From Antedon mediterranea (lineage: Eukaryota > Echinodermata > Crinoidea > Comatulida > Antedonidae): 64,000 nucleotides of DNA. Shown piece by piece: positions 45,580-58,082 of the stretch; the stretch's first letter is position 1, and the number at the start of each line of letters is the position of its first letter. A program made the translations under genes and the position numbers. The notes under the pieces were generated by a model that had not been told where the DNA came from, did no database searches, and worked only from the letters and a program-made list of their open reading frames with translations. The stretch covers positions 2,335,001-2,399,000 of the forward strand of contig NC_092680.1 of assembly GCF_964355755.1 (NCBI RefSeq), written 5' to 3'.

Positions 45580-48300
45580 TATCTTGGAAATGACTCTCTT
45601 GGTAAAACCATTGATAGAAGTGGAGGATTTCCTAGGTTTTAAGAGATTTATTAAATATTTTACCTTTAGCTAAAAAGGTTGCCAACTATGAGGTGTATGA
45701 TGATACTTATGTAATGCATTATTTGTCCTCAGTTGAGGAGGTTCAGATTAGGTACTCTACAGACCCACAGTGTTGTGCAGTGCCTACCAGCACACCAGGA
45801 TATGATGCCCACATTTGTCAGCATTTAATGTACATTTTATGTACATGGAACAAACAGTACATCCAATCCAAACAATGAGGCAATGAGAGTAAAGCGTTTT
45901 GACGAAAGATACAATCCTTCTCCAGAAAGAAGTTTTTCAGAAATTAATTTTGCAAGACCTATGATTGGGTATAATTAATCCTACTACTGCATTTAGAATA
46001 ATTTATTTAAACATTTGATTATATCTATGTTTATATAATAACTTATGAGCACAATTATACATTATTTATTACTTTTTAATATATACCTAAATAATGTATT
46101 ACAGTAGAGTAACCACTACAGCATAGGCTTTTCCATGTTATACAATTACACAGAAATGAGCAGAGGGTGTAAAGAAAGCAGACTAAAAAGCCAGAGCAGA
46201 CTGCCTTCGCAATGTATAATTAACCTATATAGGCACTGAAGCAACGAGCAAGCAAGCTCTGGGTTGGCTGATCTTAATATTGCTAAAAGCCAAAGGTCAA
46301 CATATAGGGTCAAGAGGTCTGTTGGCTTTGTCTACATGGTAGGATCCACTTAATGTCAATATTTTTATCTTTTCAAAGCCCACTTGAGAGATTATAAATT
46401 AAGTAATATTCTAAACAAATAATAACCAGTTTTGGACAGGTAGTTTTTTCCATAAAATATTATTGATTCATCTAAATATAAAAATATCTACTATCTAGTC
46501 TTAAGCTTCTTGCAGACAAAAAAGCTAAACAGGTATTATAATGGTTTTTGGGAGTGCCAACATTCACTTCTACTCAGACACTTTATCATAATTTTACCAT
46601 AAATCTTATTTTACACAATTATACTTTCACATCTTTTTGCCTGCTCTGGAAAGGGGAATAAGATGAACAACAATTGTGTTAAATCAAGAAATAAATGAAC
46701 AGTACTTTTAACCAGATAAAACCAGGTAGGCTAATTTTCAATTGTGGAAGCAACTTACTTTTCGTCTGAAATGAACTACTACTTATTCATAGAATATTAT
46801 ACCCCCATTAAGGAACACTTTATTTCTCTACTGTAGTATATCTATCTCACAATCCATATCCCTAATACAAATACAAGTAACAGTAAAATACCTCTATGCA
46901 AGTATATAACATTTACTCCAAGGTACTATTTATACAGAGGCCTACTTATTATTATTGCAACTTACAAGGATTTAAAACCATGTGTTTTTAAATTGTTAAT
47001 AAGATGTTATAGTAATACGTGATGATAAATATTCATATTTACCAAAACAAATAAGGGTGAAAAGTTTGAATATAGACGTAATTGCCAACGATGATATTTA
47101 TTATGATTAATTTTTTTTAAACATAACACAATTATTATTTTCATTAACATGATAACATAATGAATATGTATGATTAATCAGATTTAAATAAAAATCAATT
47201 GTATTTTTTCATAAATTGTTATCAATTAGTGCATAAAATATTTAATATTTTGCAATATAATGCTAAGTTAACATGACATGAATTACAATGTTTATTTGTT
47301 TATTTTTTAGATGTAATTTTATTTATTAATATTTTATAATGAAATATAATAATATTTTTAATTAATAAAATTGGAAAGTATGTTTTTCTAATATTTAACA
47401 ATTTTGTTTGTGATATATGTAATGCTAATTTCAATCACAGAAATAATGCTACCAACATATAATATTTCAAAATTTTCTTTCAAAATAAAGAAATAAATAC
47501 AATGTTATATAAATATTTTGTCATTTTCACGAGATACAATTATATACAATTGTATTCAAAGTATGTTACTAATTAATGATTAATAATAATACGTATAAAG
47601 TTAACCGAGCAAGTTGTTTCTTTAATTTAAAAGCATCTAAATTGTATATATCAATAGCAGTATAAGTGCTATTAAGTGAAGCAGTGTATTGAGTGAATGA
47701 TCTAATGGTTACGCCTTCATCATTACTGGCTTCGTTGCAGAATAACACGCTTACTAGCAACAACGACCTTCCACAACAAATTACTAGCAATTCTAAATAT
47801 ACTCGTCGTTTCAATAATAACACTAAAATAACTTCCACTATCATTATACAAAGAAGCAACATTATTATTATACAATTTATGCTCAAATTCTTTACAATTT
47901 CAACAAAGAAAAAAAATTTAATTTTTTTATGAATTAATGGATTTTGCATACCAGCTTGGCCAGGTCTCCCATACTGTCTGGTGTAAACTTATTAATAGGG
48001 TCATTGCCCAGACATAAAGATTATATTTTGATTAATAACATTGTAATTATTCGAATCTAAATACCAAGGACGAATTTACTAATAATACGATGGAAATAAA
48101 TTGGAAAAATATATTCATAATAAATACAACAACATGAGTGTATAGCCATGTGAATTAGTACTACTGTTATTATTGCTACAATAACACTATTACTGTGTAC
48201 TAAATGATATGCTGGTATGACGGATGGTGAAACTACAATATTAATGTGTTGTCTTTGTTGTTGGAAGAAAACATTAGGAAAGAATTATCTTCCACTTTTT
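45580..48300. other. AT-rich spacer, nothing recognised
   Basis: Parts (47000-47560) are extremely AT-rich. The 126-residue minus-strand frame at 47569-47949 and its plus-strand mirror are typical chance frames of such DNA. Confidence 0.5.
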
Positions 48301-48310
48301 TTATCGCCTT

Positions 48311-48616
48311 AAAGATGTATTGTTTCCCAAAACAAGAAGATTAAAGAAAATAAAAATTTGAATAGGACATTTTATAGTTTAAATAGTTATTCACTTAAAA
48401 AATTGAAAATCAAAATTTGAATACGTAATTCCTTAAAAAATGAACTTCAAAATATAAATAAACATAAGGACACAGTTAAATTCCATTTTTGTTATCTCTT
48501 TAAAGATGTATTGTTTCCACAAAACAAGAAGAATAAAGATTAATAAAATTGTTGAATAGGACATTTTATAGTTTAAATATTCATTTGAATTGAATTTCAA
48601 AATATAAATAAACATT
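48311..48616 (+). repeat. Tandem duplication, about 191 bp
   Basis: AAAGATGTATTGTTTCC at 48311 recurs at 48502. Both copies continue through AAAACAAGAAGA, GAATAGGACATTTTATAGTT and TTCAAAATATAAATAAACAT. The second copy lacks about 40 bases of the first. Confidence 0.9.
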
Positions 48617-48619
48617 TTA

Positions 48620-50450
48620 AACGTAAAGAACAATTTTTGTTTTGGTTATTCCTATTTTATATACTAATCTATGTTATAATAGAATAATACAAAGTCTACA
48701 TAAGTTTTCTAGGTTCATCACAATGTGAATGCACAATAATTTTAACAAAATAACTCAAAATGGGAGTAATGACTTCACCACTGTCAATTTGTTGCTTGCC
48801 CCAGTCAAATACCTGCAAGGTAGTTGCAACGTAAGTAGAGATTAACCTAGAAATGTTATTATTAATATTTAGTAGAAAACAATTAAAGTTCTTTAAGTAA
48901 GAAGAAAAACAAGTTGTTGTGTACAGTAAATTACTTTGCTTAGTGTAAAATATAACAATAACATTTGTTAGAAGTCAGGTTTTTTATTTATTTATTTATT
49001 CCGGTATATAAATAACATTAAAAAAAGCAGAACAAGTCTGAAATTATTGTAGTACATATAGTAAAAAGTTACCTTACAGATAAAAAAAAAAATACAAACA
49101 AATTTACAATATGCATAAAAAAATAAATTGTGTCTTTCCAAAAAAGTATAAAGTATAGTATCTTGACGCTTCGGTTGTTGCACTACAACCATGCTCTGGG
49201 ATAATGATCAGAAAGTGAATATAAAAGAAACTTTGAAACACTCTCAACTTTACTGTATGTCGGTTTTGGAAACATATGGTGTGTACCAAAAACCTAACTT
49301 TACTAGTGTTTATAGCAATAGTAATTCTCTACCTATGAAAATACTTTATTGCATTAATAATAGGCGGGAAAAAGAGATGGACCAATTTGCAGTTTAAATA
49401 AAGTTATATACTTCTATATTTATTTCACTTATAAAAAGACAAAAGAAACAATTAATTTTAACCAAAAACGATTGTCTGACAGACAATTTAAGTATTTTTT
49501 TGCTTTAAATTACACTTTTTCAGGTAAATAATTTGTGTTTCAATCCAGTTTTTGGTCAAAGTGAATAACTATTATGTGATATTAAAATGGCATATAAAAA
49601 CAAATTTGCAAAAACCAATTTTTAGGGGACAATATACAGTATCTTTAAGTAAATACAACTTATGATCACATACAACGTGTGGTCCAACGTAGGTTGCTAG
49701 TATCAAATTTTAATATACAGATCTTTAAATGTGAATATAATGATGATTAAAATTGGTATAATTAACCGGTCATCAAATATCTATCTATCATCTATCCATG
49801 TAGTAATGCATGACACTACCATTGATTTTAATAAACAAAAAGTCGTCATTATGTTATTTAAATATGAATGACTAAATGCTAGGCAGGTGTGCCTGTCAAA
49901 CATAAGCCACAAAAGGCCAACATTCTACCTACTACATGTTATGGTTTGATACATACTAGACCAGGCTACACTAGAATTATATATTATGCCTTAACCTATG
50001 CTTTATTATCTCATATCACATTTTAAAAACTAGGAATGTCTCCAAATGTATAATAACAATATAATAAATGATTTTTTATGATATATGAATAGTTTAAACC
50101 TTTGCCTTTTTGCTAATAAATTTATCTTTTTTTTTCAAAAATTACAATAATTTACATTTATATTAATGATGTATATTTCCTAGTGACATAAACAAAGTTT
50201 TGTGCAAAGCAGTGCTGCCTAAAAGAGAGTTAAAGTTTTTGATGTAAATGTAGGCAGGTGACGACGTGATTTAATGACGAGTAAAGACGAATAATGTGGA
50301 AATAATTCATCCTAAAACAACAATGTGTGTATGTAAGTAAACAAGTGTGTTTACCAAATGAAACATTTACTTATAAAGATTATATAAATATTATTCTATA
50401 TACTATATTAGCAAACTTACAAATAACAGGATGGATAACTATATCACATA
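48620..50450. other. AT-rich spacer, nothing recognised
   Basis: Short frames near 48992-49397 lack features. A (TTTA)n run lies near 48980-49000. Confidence 0.5.
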
Positions 50451-50459
50451 AAACAAACC

Positions 50460-50545
50460 AAGGAATTCTTGGTAGAGTAGAAAGAGTTTGGAAGGATTGA
50501 ACCCTGGACCTTGGGATTAGAAGCAATTCTCAACAGAATACGGCT
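50460..50545 (-). mobile_element. Possible tRNA-like SINE remnant
   Basis: The minus strand contains TTGCTTCTAATCCCAAGG and GTCCAGGGTTCAATCC, an anticodon-arm-like segment and a B box (GGTTCAATCC) at normal spacing. It is followed by CTTTCTACTC. The D arm is unclear. It may be family B or another tRNA-derived family. Confidence 0.4.
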
Positions 50546-50549
50546 CAAA

Positions 50550-51205
50550 TAAAAGTATTTACATAATTACATTTTAGTATTCTTAAATAAAATATACTTT
50601 CAAACAAATGATTTCCAAAAGTGGTTAGACACTAGACCTAAGCTGATTTAATTAAAAAATGTATACAAATAATTCTACAAAATCATTTTAAAATGATTTT
50701 AAATAAAATAGTAAAAAAGTAAAATTTCTATAGCCTTTGTATAATTCTAAATCTCTAAAAATATAGTTTAAAACACACATCTGTATTTTAAAGTTTTCAT
50801 CATCATTATCTTAAATTAATTAATATTACTTTCTGTAACATCATTTCACAAACTTCTTTAATTGAATTTTGCATGTCCTATCAGCTTTAAATCACAGTTC
50901 AAGGTATACCCCTTTATATCTAGTTCGCCCCTTCTGTCAATTCCATACTCTTAATTTACTAATTCAAATCTAAGGTCAGAAAATAAGGACCAAAAATAAA
51001 CTAGTCAATTTATCAATTTAAGTCCCTTTAATAATCTAAGTATGGAATAAACATGACATGCAAAACACATTATCAAGGCTCAGACTGCTTGGAATCAGAA
51101 TTTAAAGGGACATTAATAAATTATCAACAGTTTCAGAATTATAAATTCATTTATTCCTGGTTATTTCGGTGATCTTTCATATGGAACGTTATGGAACATT
51201 GTTGC
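50550..51205. other. AT-rich spacer, nothing recognised
   Basis: No gene or repeat recognised. Confidence 0.5.
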
Positions 51206-51211
51206 CAACTT

Positions 51212-51379
51212 CTAAAGCTCTGTCTACACTATCAAACCTTATGTGACACAAAAATGTAATGCGCCCATATATGGACATGATGATGTCATATCACTACCAT
51301 ATTTAAGCATATCACTGCCATTGGGCACATCACACACTTTTTTTGTCAAACTAGTTTGATAGTGTTGACCGAGCTTTAG
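51212..51379. mobile_element. MITE family A, copy 9
   Basis: The left end is CTAAAGCTCTGTCTACACTA and the right end GTTTGATAGTGTTGACCGAG, followed by CTTTAG. The element is flanked symmetrically by TA. CCATATATGG lies near 51268. It retains both distinct inner arms (TTATGTGACA on the left, TTGTCAAACTAG on the right) and looks full length at about 165 bp. Confidence 0.88.
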
Positions 51380-51427
51380 AAATTGGCAGCTATGTAATGT
51401 TGAGCTGAAGAAGATGATACAGTATAA

Positions 51428-51500
51428 CCAACCTAGATTTGAACAAAGATGTTTCTACTTGATAAAGAGACCCCTACCATTATACCATAATATGGTATAG
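51428..51500 (-). mobile_element. tRNA-like SINE, family B, degenerate copy
   Basis: On the minus strand: ATACCATATTATGGTATAAT, GGTAGGGGTCTC, TTTATCAAGTAGAAA, GTTCAAATCTAGG. These align with ATACCATAAAAGCCCC, GGTTAGGGC, GCATATCAAGCAGA and GTTCAAGTCTCGG of the copy at 54997. Confidence 0.62.
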
Positions 51501-51694
51501 CTTTCATGCTATGTTCATAGAAATGTAACACCGATTTGATGCAAACTCTTACAGTTAAAGACACCTTCCCTACAATTTGTGACGTTTTGTAAAAATAATA
51601 CATATATATTACTTTAAAAACATTAAACCATGTCATTCCTTGTCTTAAATGTACGTTTTTTATGGTAAATTATGATAAAAAGTGAGAAACAATG

Positions 51695-52085
51695 CAATAC
51701 CTAAGTAGCTCGCGGCGATCGACCTCTCGTGGACGGTCTTAGGCCTAGCCTAGCTAGCCTTAGTTATGTAGGCCTAGCTGGTAAACATCGGTAACGTACG
51801 AACATCGTACGCTAGCTATATACCTAGCCTGAAGTTGTATAGTTGCTGCATTAATTGTCTTTCTATTTTTGCCAGACTCCGTTGATACAAATTGGGGAAA
51901 ACCCGGTATTTTCGCTGAAAAGTTAGGAGTCTTCCATTTGTTTTGGCCTCACGATCGATCGAAAAGTTACAGGTGAAAAACAAAAATATCAATCCGTGCG
52001 CAATGCATTTTGGGATTTATAGCGGGCCGCTATAATTATTAGAATCGACTTATTTTTCACATTTTTAACCGTTTAAAGACGAAAA
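51695..52085. promoter_or_regulatory. CpG-rich candidate promoter or first-exon region
   Basis: CpG dinucleotides, rare elsewhere, are dense here (TCGCGGCGATCGACC, CACGATCGATCG, CCGTGCGCAATGC, GCGGGCCGC). On the minus strand TATAAATCCCAAAATGCATT closely resembles the ZNF143/Staf promoter element (TACAATTCCCAGAATGCA type), found in many animal promoters. GTAACGTACG and CATCGTACG form a small dyad near 51790. Possible donors exist on both strands (plus: ACAG|GTGAAA at 51972; minus: TTAG|GTATTG near 51700), so direction is undecided. No coding start is evident, and if this is a promoter, the gene's coding part may lie outside what I can read. Confidence 0.4.
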
Positions 52086-52089
52086 AAGT

Positions 52090-53650
52090 TATCGCAATAG
52101 GACCATATAGTATTATTTTTACATTAAATATAGTTTGTGATCTTAAATTAGATCTAAAAAACGTAGGGAAGGGGGCTTTAAATGTATGATTATTATTTTT
52201 AATTTGATCATTTATCTAAACTTATTTCTTTATGATTGGACTCAAATTATAATAACAATTTTCAAGATTTTTAGGATTATATTAAGTAATGATTAAATGA
52301 GTGAGACAGTCTATCAAAACAGAATAATCTGCCCATGTACATTATAATATCAATGATGTATTAGAAAATAGCAATACCTTTTTTTCTAATTGAATAAAAT
52401 TAGAATATTGAATAAAAAATGTATGATATTCTGTGAAGTGTTTGACCTCATCACTTCTATGAATGATGTTAATTGCTTGAGCACCTACAAATAACATTTA
52501 TGTTGCTAAATCTGTTTCTCTGACGCCTTCCTACAATCGATTAAAAACAAGTAAATCTCCCGAGTAATCTATTTTGCAGAGCACTGTCTGGTTTTGACTG
52601 CTAGGGATGGCATCAGATTAGATCGTCGAAATTTGTACAGCCATTACGCTTAATCCATGTTGTGGAAAAATGACAGTTAATACTTTAGCGAACATGGACT
52701 TGACTAGGTCAAAAGCAGTCACTGTGAGTGGTGACCTAGCATGACCCGGTCGACACAACAGTCAAGAAGTCTGTGTAGGAAGATGAGCATTGATATGTGC
52801 TTTTTTTATGTAACTATTACACAATAGGGCAAGCTGCTAGGCTTAGCAGTTTAATTCAGTACACATTCGATGGATTATGCAGTGGTTTATACCAAAAAGC
52901 ATTCAATAGCGAGCATAATCTAACTGCAGACAAGAAAGTCAGAGTTTGTGAAAACAGTTCAATATGGTAATTCTTTGGTTACAATACACGACTTTAATGA
53001 CTCGTTCATTGAACCACAACACGAAGCCGAGTAAATCTCCCCAGAAAGCAACAATACCAGAAACATGTAGTTGCTTTCGAGTAACCTCTTGATACGATTT
53101 GGAGATCTTTTAGTCTATTATGTAGACACTCATCTCTTCTGTTAATTTCATCAGCATCACATTTCAAATACTTACCGAATCAGACATACTAAATCACATC
53201 CCCTTTGTGTTTCTCGACATTTACGTTTGCAATCTAATACGCTCATGTTTTTGTTGAAGATACCAAGAAAGAGATCGCAAAGCGAGGATAAACTTGCTCA
53301 GAAACGTTAAGCACAATGACAACTATCATTAAACTATAAATTCCTCAATTTCTCCCTTCAAAGTTAGTTCAAAAGCTATTTATAAATTACCGACCAGATT
53401 TAACTTAGTTTTTGATTTCTCAAAATTACTTCCACATAATTAGACATATCAAATTAATTACCCCTTGTATTACTTGGACATAAGTTATTTATATATGAGT
53501 GAATCATATGTAAATAAAGGGAGGTGGAATACCATCTACCAGACAGTGAGGTCATATCCAGGTCAGGTTTATAAATGGCTTCAAAGGGATACCACAACTG
53601 ACCAATGGGGCATGACCAACAGCAGAATCCTTCATTTATTGGTAGCTTGC
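52090..53650. other. Spacer with mixed-complexity islands
   Basis: Bases 52500-53330 are more complex and CpG-containing than average but have no defensible frame. They contain the dyad CTAGGTCA-(20)-TGACCTAG at 52704-52739, and the phrase GAGTAAATCTCCCC/GTAAATCTCCCGAG twice (52549 and 53029). Confidence 0.45.
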
Positions 53651-53657
53651 TACAACT

Positions 53658-53715
53658 TGATTGGTAGCCTATTGACCACTGAGTCAATTTGATTGGTAGC
53701 CTATTGACCATTGAA
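53658..53715 (+). repeat. 32-bp direct duplication
   Basis: GATTGGTAGCCTATTGACCA occurs at 53659 and again at 53691. TTGACCA words continue around it. Confidence 0.9.
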
Positions 53716-53719
53716 TGAC

Positions 53720-54355
53720 CAGTGATGTAGTAAGACCTTATTAGACAAATACCTGAGGAGTTGTCATTCAATACCAATCAATTGACCAGTCTGCTCAGCA
53801 GTGATTGAGGGATAATTGAACCAATAAATGATGAGGTCAAAAATGACAAATTAGTAATTTAAAATGATTTAAATTGTACCTGCTACTATGAAGGTGTTTA
53901 TTATTATTATTATTACTTTTATATTCTATTTATTTCCAGTGTTCCAATAAGCCCATGGGATAACTAATAAGACCATCAGCGGGAAGTAAGATCACCTTAA
54001 ATTTTGTAAAAATCAATACAACAGTAGGCCAAGCATGATCATAGTCCTGGGGCACGAAACCTTTTAAACTTGACTATTTTAGGTAAAGTTATAGGTAAAA
54101 CTCAGATAGAGGTCAATTATAAGTAGATAAAAATGAGGGGGTAAATAGGTGGTACCATACCTCTATCACGTCTGTGTAAATGAAAACTACAAACCAACAC
54201 AATCTACTCAAAAACGGGAATAAAACATAGACAGACCCACCCACACCACCCTTGATTTCAGTTCAATACTTTATTTCCTATTTTCAATTTCCACTACAAG
54301 AACAACATGATAAAACCATGTTTAATATTGATTGCACTACAAGTAATTCTACTGA
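53720..54355. other. Spacer, nothing recognised
   Basis: An (ATT)n microsatellite lies at about 53899-53917. No gene or other repeat. Confidence 0.5.
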
Positions 54356-54361
54356 CCTGGA

Positions 54362-54412
54362 AGGTCATGCATGACAAGCCTACCAAAGGTCATGCATGAC
54401 AAGCCTACCAAA
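54362..54412 (+). repeat. 25-bp perfect tandem duplication
   Basis: AGGTCATGCATGACAAGCCT plus ACCAA is present twice in tandem without change. Each unit includes the palindrome GTCATGCATGAC. Confidence 0.95.
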
Positions 54413-54414
54413 TC

Positions 54415-54785
54415 ATTAATAAAATAATAATAATATTCCAGATAAGAACTAATTTAAATGCAAGTACCTGTAAAGGTTATAGATAAAGCCCATAGTGTTT
54501 AGCATCATTAACATTTTCTAGGACAATCATTAGATGAGAATATATCAGCCTCATACCAACAATATATCGACTAAATAAAATATCTCGGCCGACCAAGAAC
54601 ACCGCTCTAGTATTTATTGTATTGTTGCTTGTAAATACTGTAGTTTCTAGTTAATTTTGTTTTTCTTTGCTTAGTTTAGTTTAGTTATTCATGTCTTTTT
54701 ATTTTTCTATAATCTTCTGCTTTGGTTGCTGGACCACACCGCATATTGTGAGTGCCACTGATACAAAGGTGTATATGGTCAACAA
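54415..54785. other. AT-rich spacer, nothing recognised
   Basis: No gene or repeat recognised. Confidence 0.5.
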
Positions 54786-54788
54786 AAA

Positions 54789-54816
54789 TAAATATATATA
54801 TATATATATATATATT
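54789..54816 (+). repeat. (TA)n microsatellite
   Basis: About thirteen TA dinucleotides in uninterrupted array. Confidence 0.95.
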
Positions 54817-54986
54817 ATGTCATATTGCATTTCTATATACAGCCTTTACACACCCACAAACTTGGAAAATCAATTATTTATCACAACTGGTTAAAATCAG
54901 AAATAATATGAAATATAAAATTATGAATGCCATTGCAACACATAGAATATTATATATATAATATTAATAATCGAGTTAAAGAACAA

Positions 54987-55098
54987 TACCATAAAAGCCC
55001 CAGTGGTCTAATGGTTAGGGCAACTGCATATCAAGCAGACGGTCCGAGTTCAAGTCTCGGTTGGGGCGACTTTTTCTCATTCTCACAGATTTCCTCAT
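54987..55098 (+). mobile_element. tRNA-derived SINE family B, best-preserved copy
   Basis: Bases 54997-55068 fold as a 72-nt tRNA. The acceptor is GCCCCAG pairing with TTGGGGC (seven pairs, one G-T). The D arm (GTCTAATGGTTAGGGC) is weak. The anticodon stem is CTGC/GCAG with loop ATATCAA (U33 kept, anticodon ATC at 55030-55032, Asp codon GAT), with one A-A mismatch at the stem end. The variable region is CGGT, and the T arm is perfect (CCGAG/CTCGG with TTCAAGT loop). A TTTTT run at 55071 could terminate RNA polymerase III. The same head, the preceding ATACCAT and the following CTCACAGATTTCCTC recur at 22700, 22909, 14265(-) and 51428(-), so this is a dispersed SINE rather than a housekeeping tRNA. 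An independent tRNA-Asp gene is the alternative; the A34 anticodon and the mismatch argue against it. Confidence 0.75.
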
Positions 55099-55099
55099 C

Positions 55100-58075
55100 T
55101 TTATCGTTTCAAAAATTAATTAAATAATTTTCTGTGTATCACCGGGCGGTTTGGAATTTATTTCTATGCCTGTTGTGTTTATTAATAATAATATTATATA
55201 TTAATATGACCTTTGAAAATTCTTATCTAAAACTATTAAATTGTATCTATACAATGTGTACATAAACTCGATATTTTCATGATGTGGAAACAAATACTGT
55301 TGGATTTCAAATCAAATATATAAATAAATAAATATATTATAGAGTGAGATGAATAGCTATATAATGAGATATGGATTGAGTAGTTCCAAATCAGACAAGT
55401 CGATTGATTGATTGATTGATTATTTATCGATCAGGTTGACACATAATACAAATTAAAAATAGACAAATCTGATACAGGTGACTAGAGGCCTGAATAGTCA
55501 ATGTATTTTATTACCTTTATATATTACTGATACTTGTTTTCCAAACCTGTAAAGAATTACTATTTATACAGGAAATGAAGAGTTAAATTCCCAGCTTAAG
55601 GTCAAGCGTGTCAAGGACGGGTTAGGGGGGAATAGAAAGGTTTGTCACTGTATGAGATATAGAACTTAGAGCATTGCTGGGGCTTCTAACCATTTCTCAT
55701 ATATACATATTTTACTTGTCAGATTAGTGTCGTAATTGTCAGTGCTTAAAATTTGAAATTCAAATTTCTGTTAAAATTACCTTATGTCAGTGAGAATGTT
55801 GTCTGCTTTTTACTTAATTTGCATTAGAACAGCTTTTACCAAAACTGTAAAATCATAGAATACATATTTGAACAATCATTAATACTCATAATATTAATGT
55901 ATACATACAGGTAGGATGTACTGTTTATAAAAACAAATACATTTATTAAATATTATGCCATCCTGGTACATCTGGTGAATAAATAAATAAAATAATATTT
56001 TCATATAATTATTTCTTTCCAAGTTCTCTTAATTACCCATAGAATCTTCATATTTTTAGTAATTTGCCTTTGGATTAATATTTTCATACCTTAACTACAG
56101 TTTTGCCTGTTAATGTTATCTATAATGGTATAATGATAATAATAGTCAGGCAATATAAATTATATAAATATAATTTTAATCAATTATCATGAACAAAAGC
56201 TTCTTTATTTAGGTATTTATTGTAATGATAGAACAGTAACAATAAATGATAATCTTGCGTGTATTATGACAATGTTTACTAATTAATTATTATTTGAATG
56301 TTTAGTATAAACCAGCAAAGATAATAACAAAACGATTCCAATATATTTGGACAAATATGATTAAACGATTATGTTTAGTGCGTCATACTAAAGAGTTATC
56401 AATAGCCATAGCCTGTTTTTCACTAGGCGAATTTATTTGCGAAAATTAAAATGCGTATGCATAATTTTTGTCACGCAAACAAATATGTAACCAATCGGAG
56501 ATCAGGGATGTTCGATATGTGCGAATATACAGCTTAGTTGAAAACAAGTTTAATAATTATCCATAAGAATTAGGGTCAGTTAATTTATTGAATTTAGAGA
56601 AAACAAAACATATTGAATAATATTAGTAATATCTCCCACTAGCTATGGCGCCATATTAACACATAATCAAGGTGCTTAACATTGGTATGGTCCATTTTGA
56701 AGACAATTTTTTAGTCAATCATATTTTATGGATAGAAAAATATTAATTCAACAAACCTTTTAAGTACTATCAACATTAGTACAGTATATTTATTTGTAAA
56801 AAAGATGGTAGTAATGATAAATATTATTGTTCTGTACTACAATTTGTTTATCAATTATTTAGACACATGCACAAAAGTCTAAAGAACAAGAAAATCTCAT
56901 TCATAATATGTCACTATTAATATTCCAGATGCTGGGGTCATCAAAATGGCTGTCATATCGCGTCAAGGTCAAACAGCAATATCACAAAACCTACGTTTTC
57001 TGTCGAGGGGAAACGGTGCTCAATAATAAGGTGTGATGGGTCTGTGGGAATTGGATTAGCCTCAACTCAATATTTATCTGTTAATCTTCTCCGACGTCTT
57101 ATTGTTAACTGATTGCCCAACATCCTTTTCATTGTTATAACGTATTCTAGGAAATTTTACTACGTTTTTAAATTATTATGTATAGTTTTTATTTAAATAA
57201 ATTAAGTATAATGAAAACACTTTTTAGTGGCTATTGAAATTTATAGAAGCCACAATATTATCAAAATGACTTCTGGGATTTGAATTAAAGGTATACATTC
57301 TGGGGTGTCGTTGATAACATAAAAAGTAAAACATGTTTTAAATCCATTACTACACCACATCCATATTGGCTAAGTATATGACATTTGACTTAAGTTTCTT
57401 CACAGAATGTTCATTCATCACACCCTCTGGACCTATGGCAGATTCAAGATTTTAAAATAATTTACCAAATATGATAATTATCACTAAACATTTCTATATC
57501 ATTATTTAGTATTAGACATTAGTGATATCATCATATTGATCCTAGCTAAAATTCCATATGTCTGACACTATTATATTTTTAATCTATACTATCGCCACCA
57601 TCGCAACATAAGTGATTTCATAGTTTTAATGGATTTTAAATCATTTGATCTTTTTTAAATCGGTTAATAATTTAACCAAGCAAATACCACAAGGTCAAAA
57701 AAGGTCGGTCATTTGCCACAAGACGATTGTCGCTTAAATTTGGAACACTGCCACCTATAATTCATTGCTTATTTCATTTCAAATTTATACAAAATTTAAT
57801 TTCAGTTTACATGATCATGCAAAAATACATGCATAATTTTAAGTACAACAAATTGAAAACAATGTAGATACTTAAGCATTGCCACTTATCCTACCTTAAC
57901 CTTTCTTAAATAGAATAACATTTGAGTGTTGTTAAAATTAAATACGCTTTTAAAAATAGGAACCACAGTTTAATTTTTCCACAAAATATATTTTTAAACC
58001 TGTTCTCGTTCTTTAGGCTTAGGTTCTTTTTATTATTGTTTAATTTGTGAGAAAATAAGTGATGTAAACATAGCT
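55100..58075. other. AT-rich spacer with minor repeats
   Basis: A (GATT)n microsatellite lies at about 55400-55424. Bases 56930-57130 form a CpG-containing mixed island (for example GTCATATCGCGTCAAGGTC and TCTGTCGAGGGGAAACG) with no frame. A MITE-like half arm near 56410 could not be paired. Otherwise nothing was recognised. Confidence 0.45.
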
Positions 58076-58082
58076 TCTGATG

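Noticed and set aside
47569-47949. 126-residue minus-strand frame rich in Ile/Leu/Val
   Set aside because: The hydrophobic run follows from AT-rich codons; a mirror frame exists on the other strand and there is no start or splice context.
54997-55068. Functional tRNA-Asp gene
   Set aside because: The anticodon would be ATC rather than GTC, the anticodon stem has a mismatch, the D arm is weak, and the sequence recurs with flanks as a dispersed family.
56408-56520. Possible MITE with GCGAATTTATTTGCG and CACGCAAACAAAT arms
   Set aside because: The inner arms pair poorly and no matching outer ends could be found.
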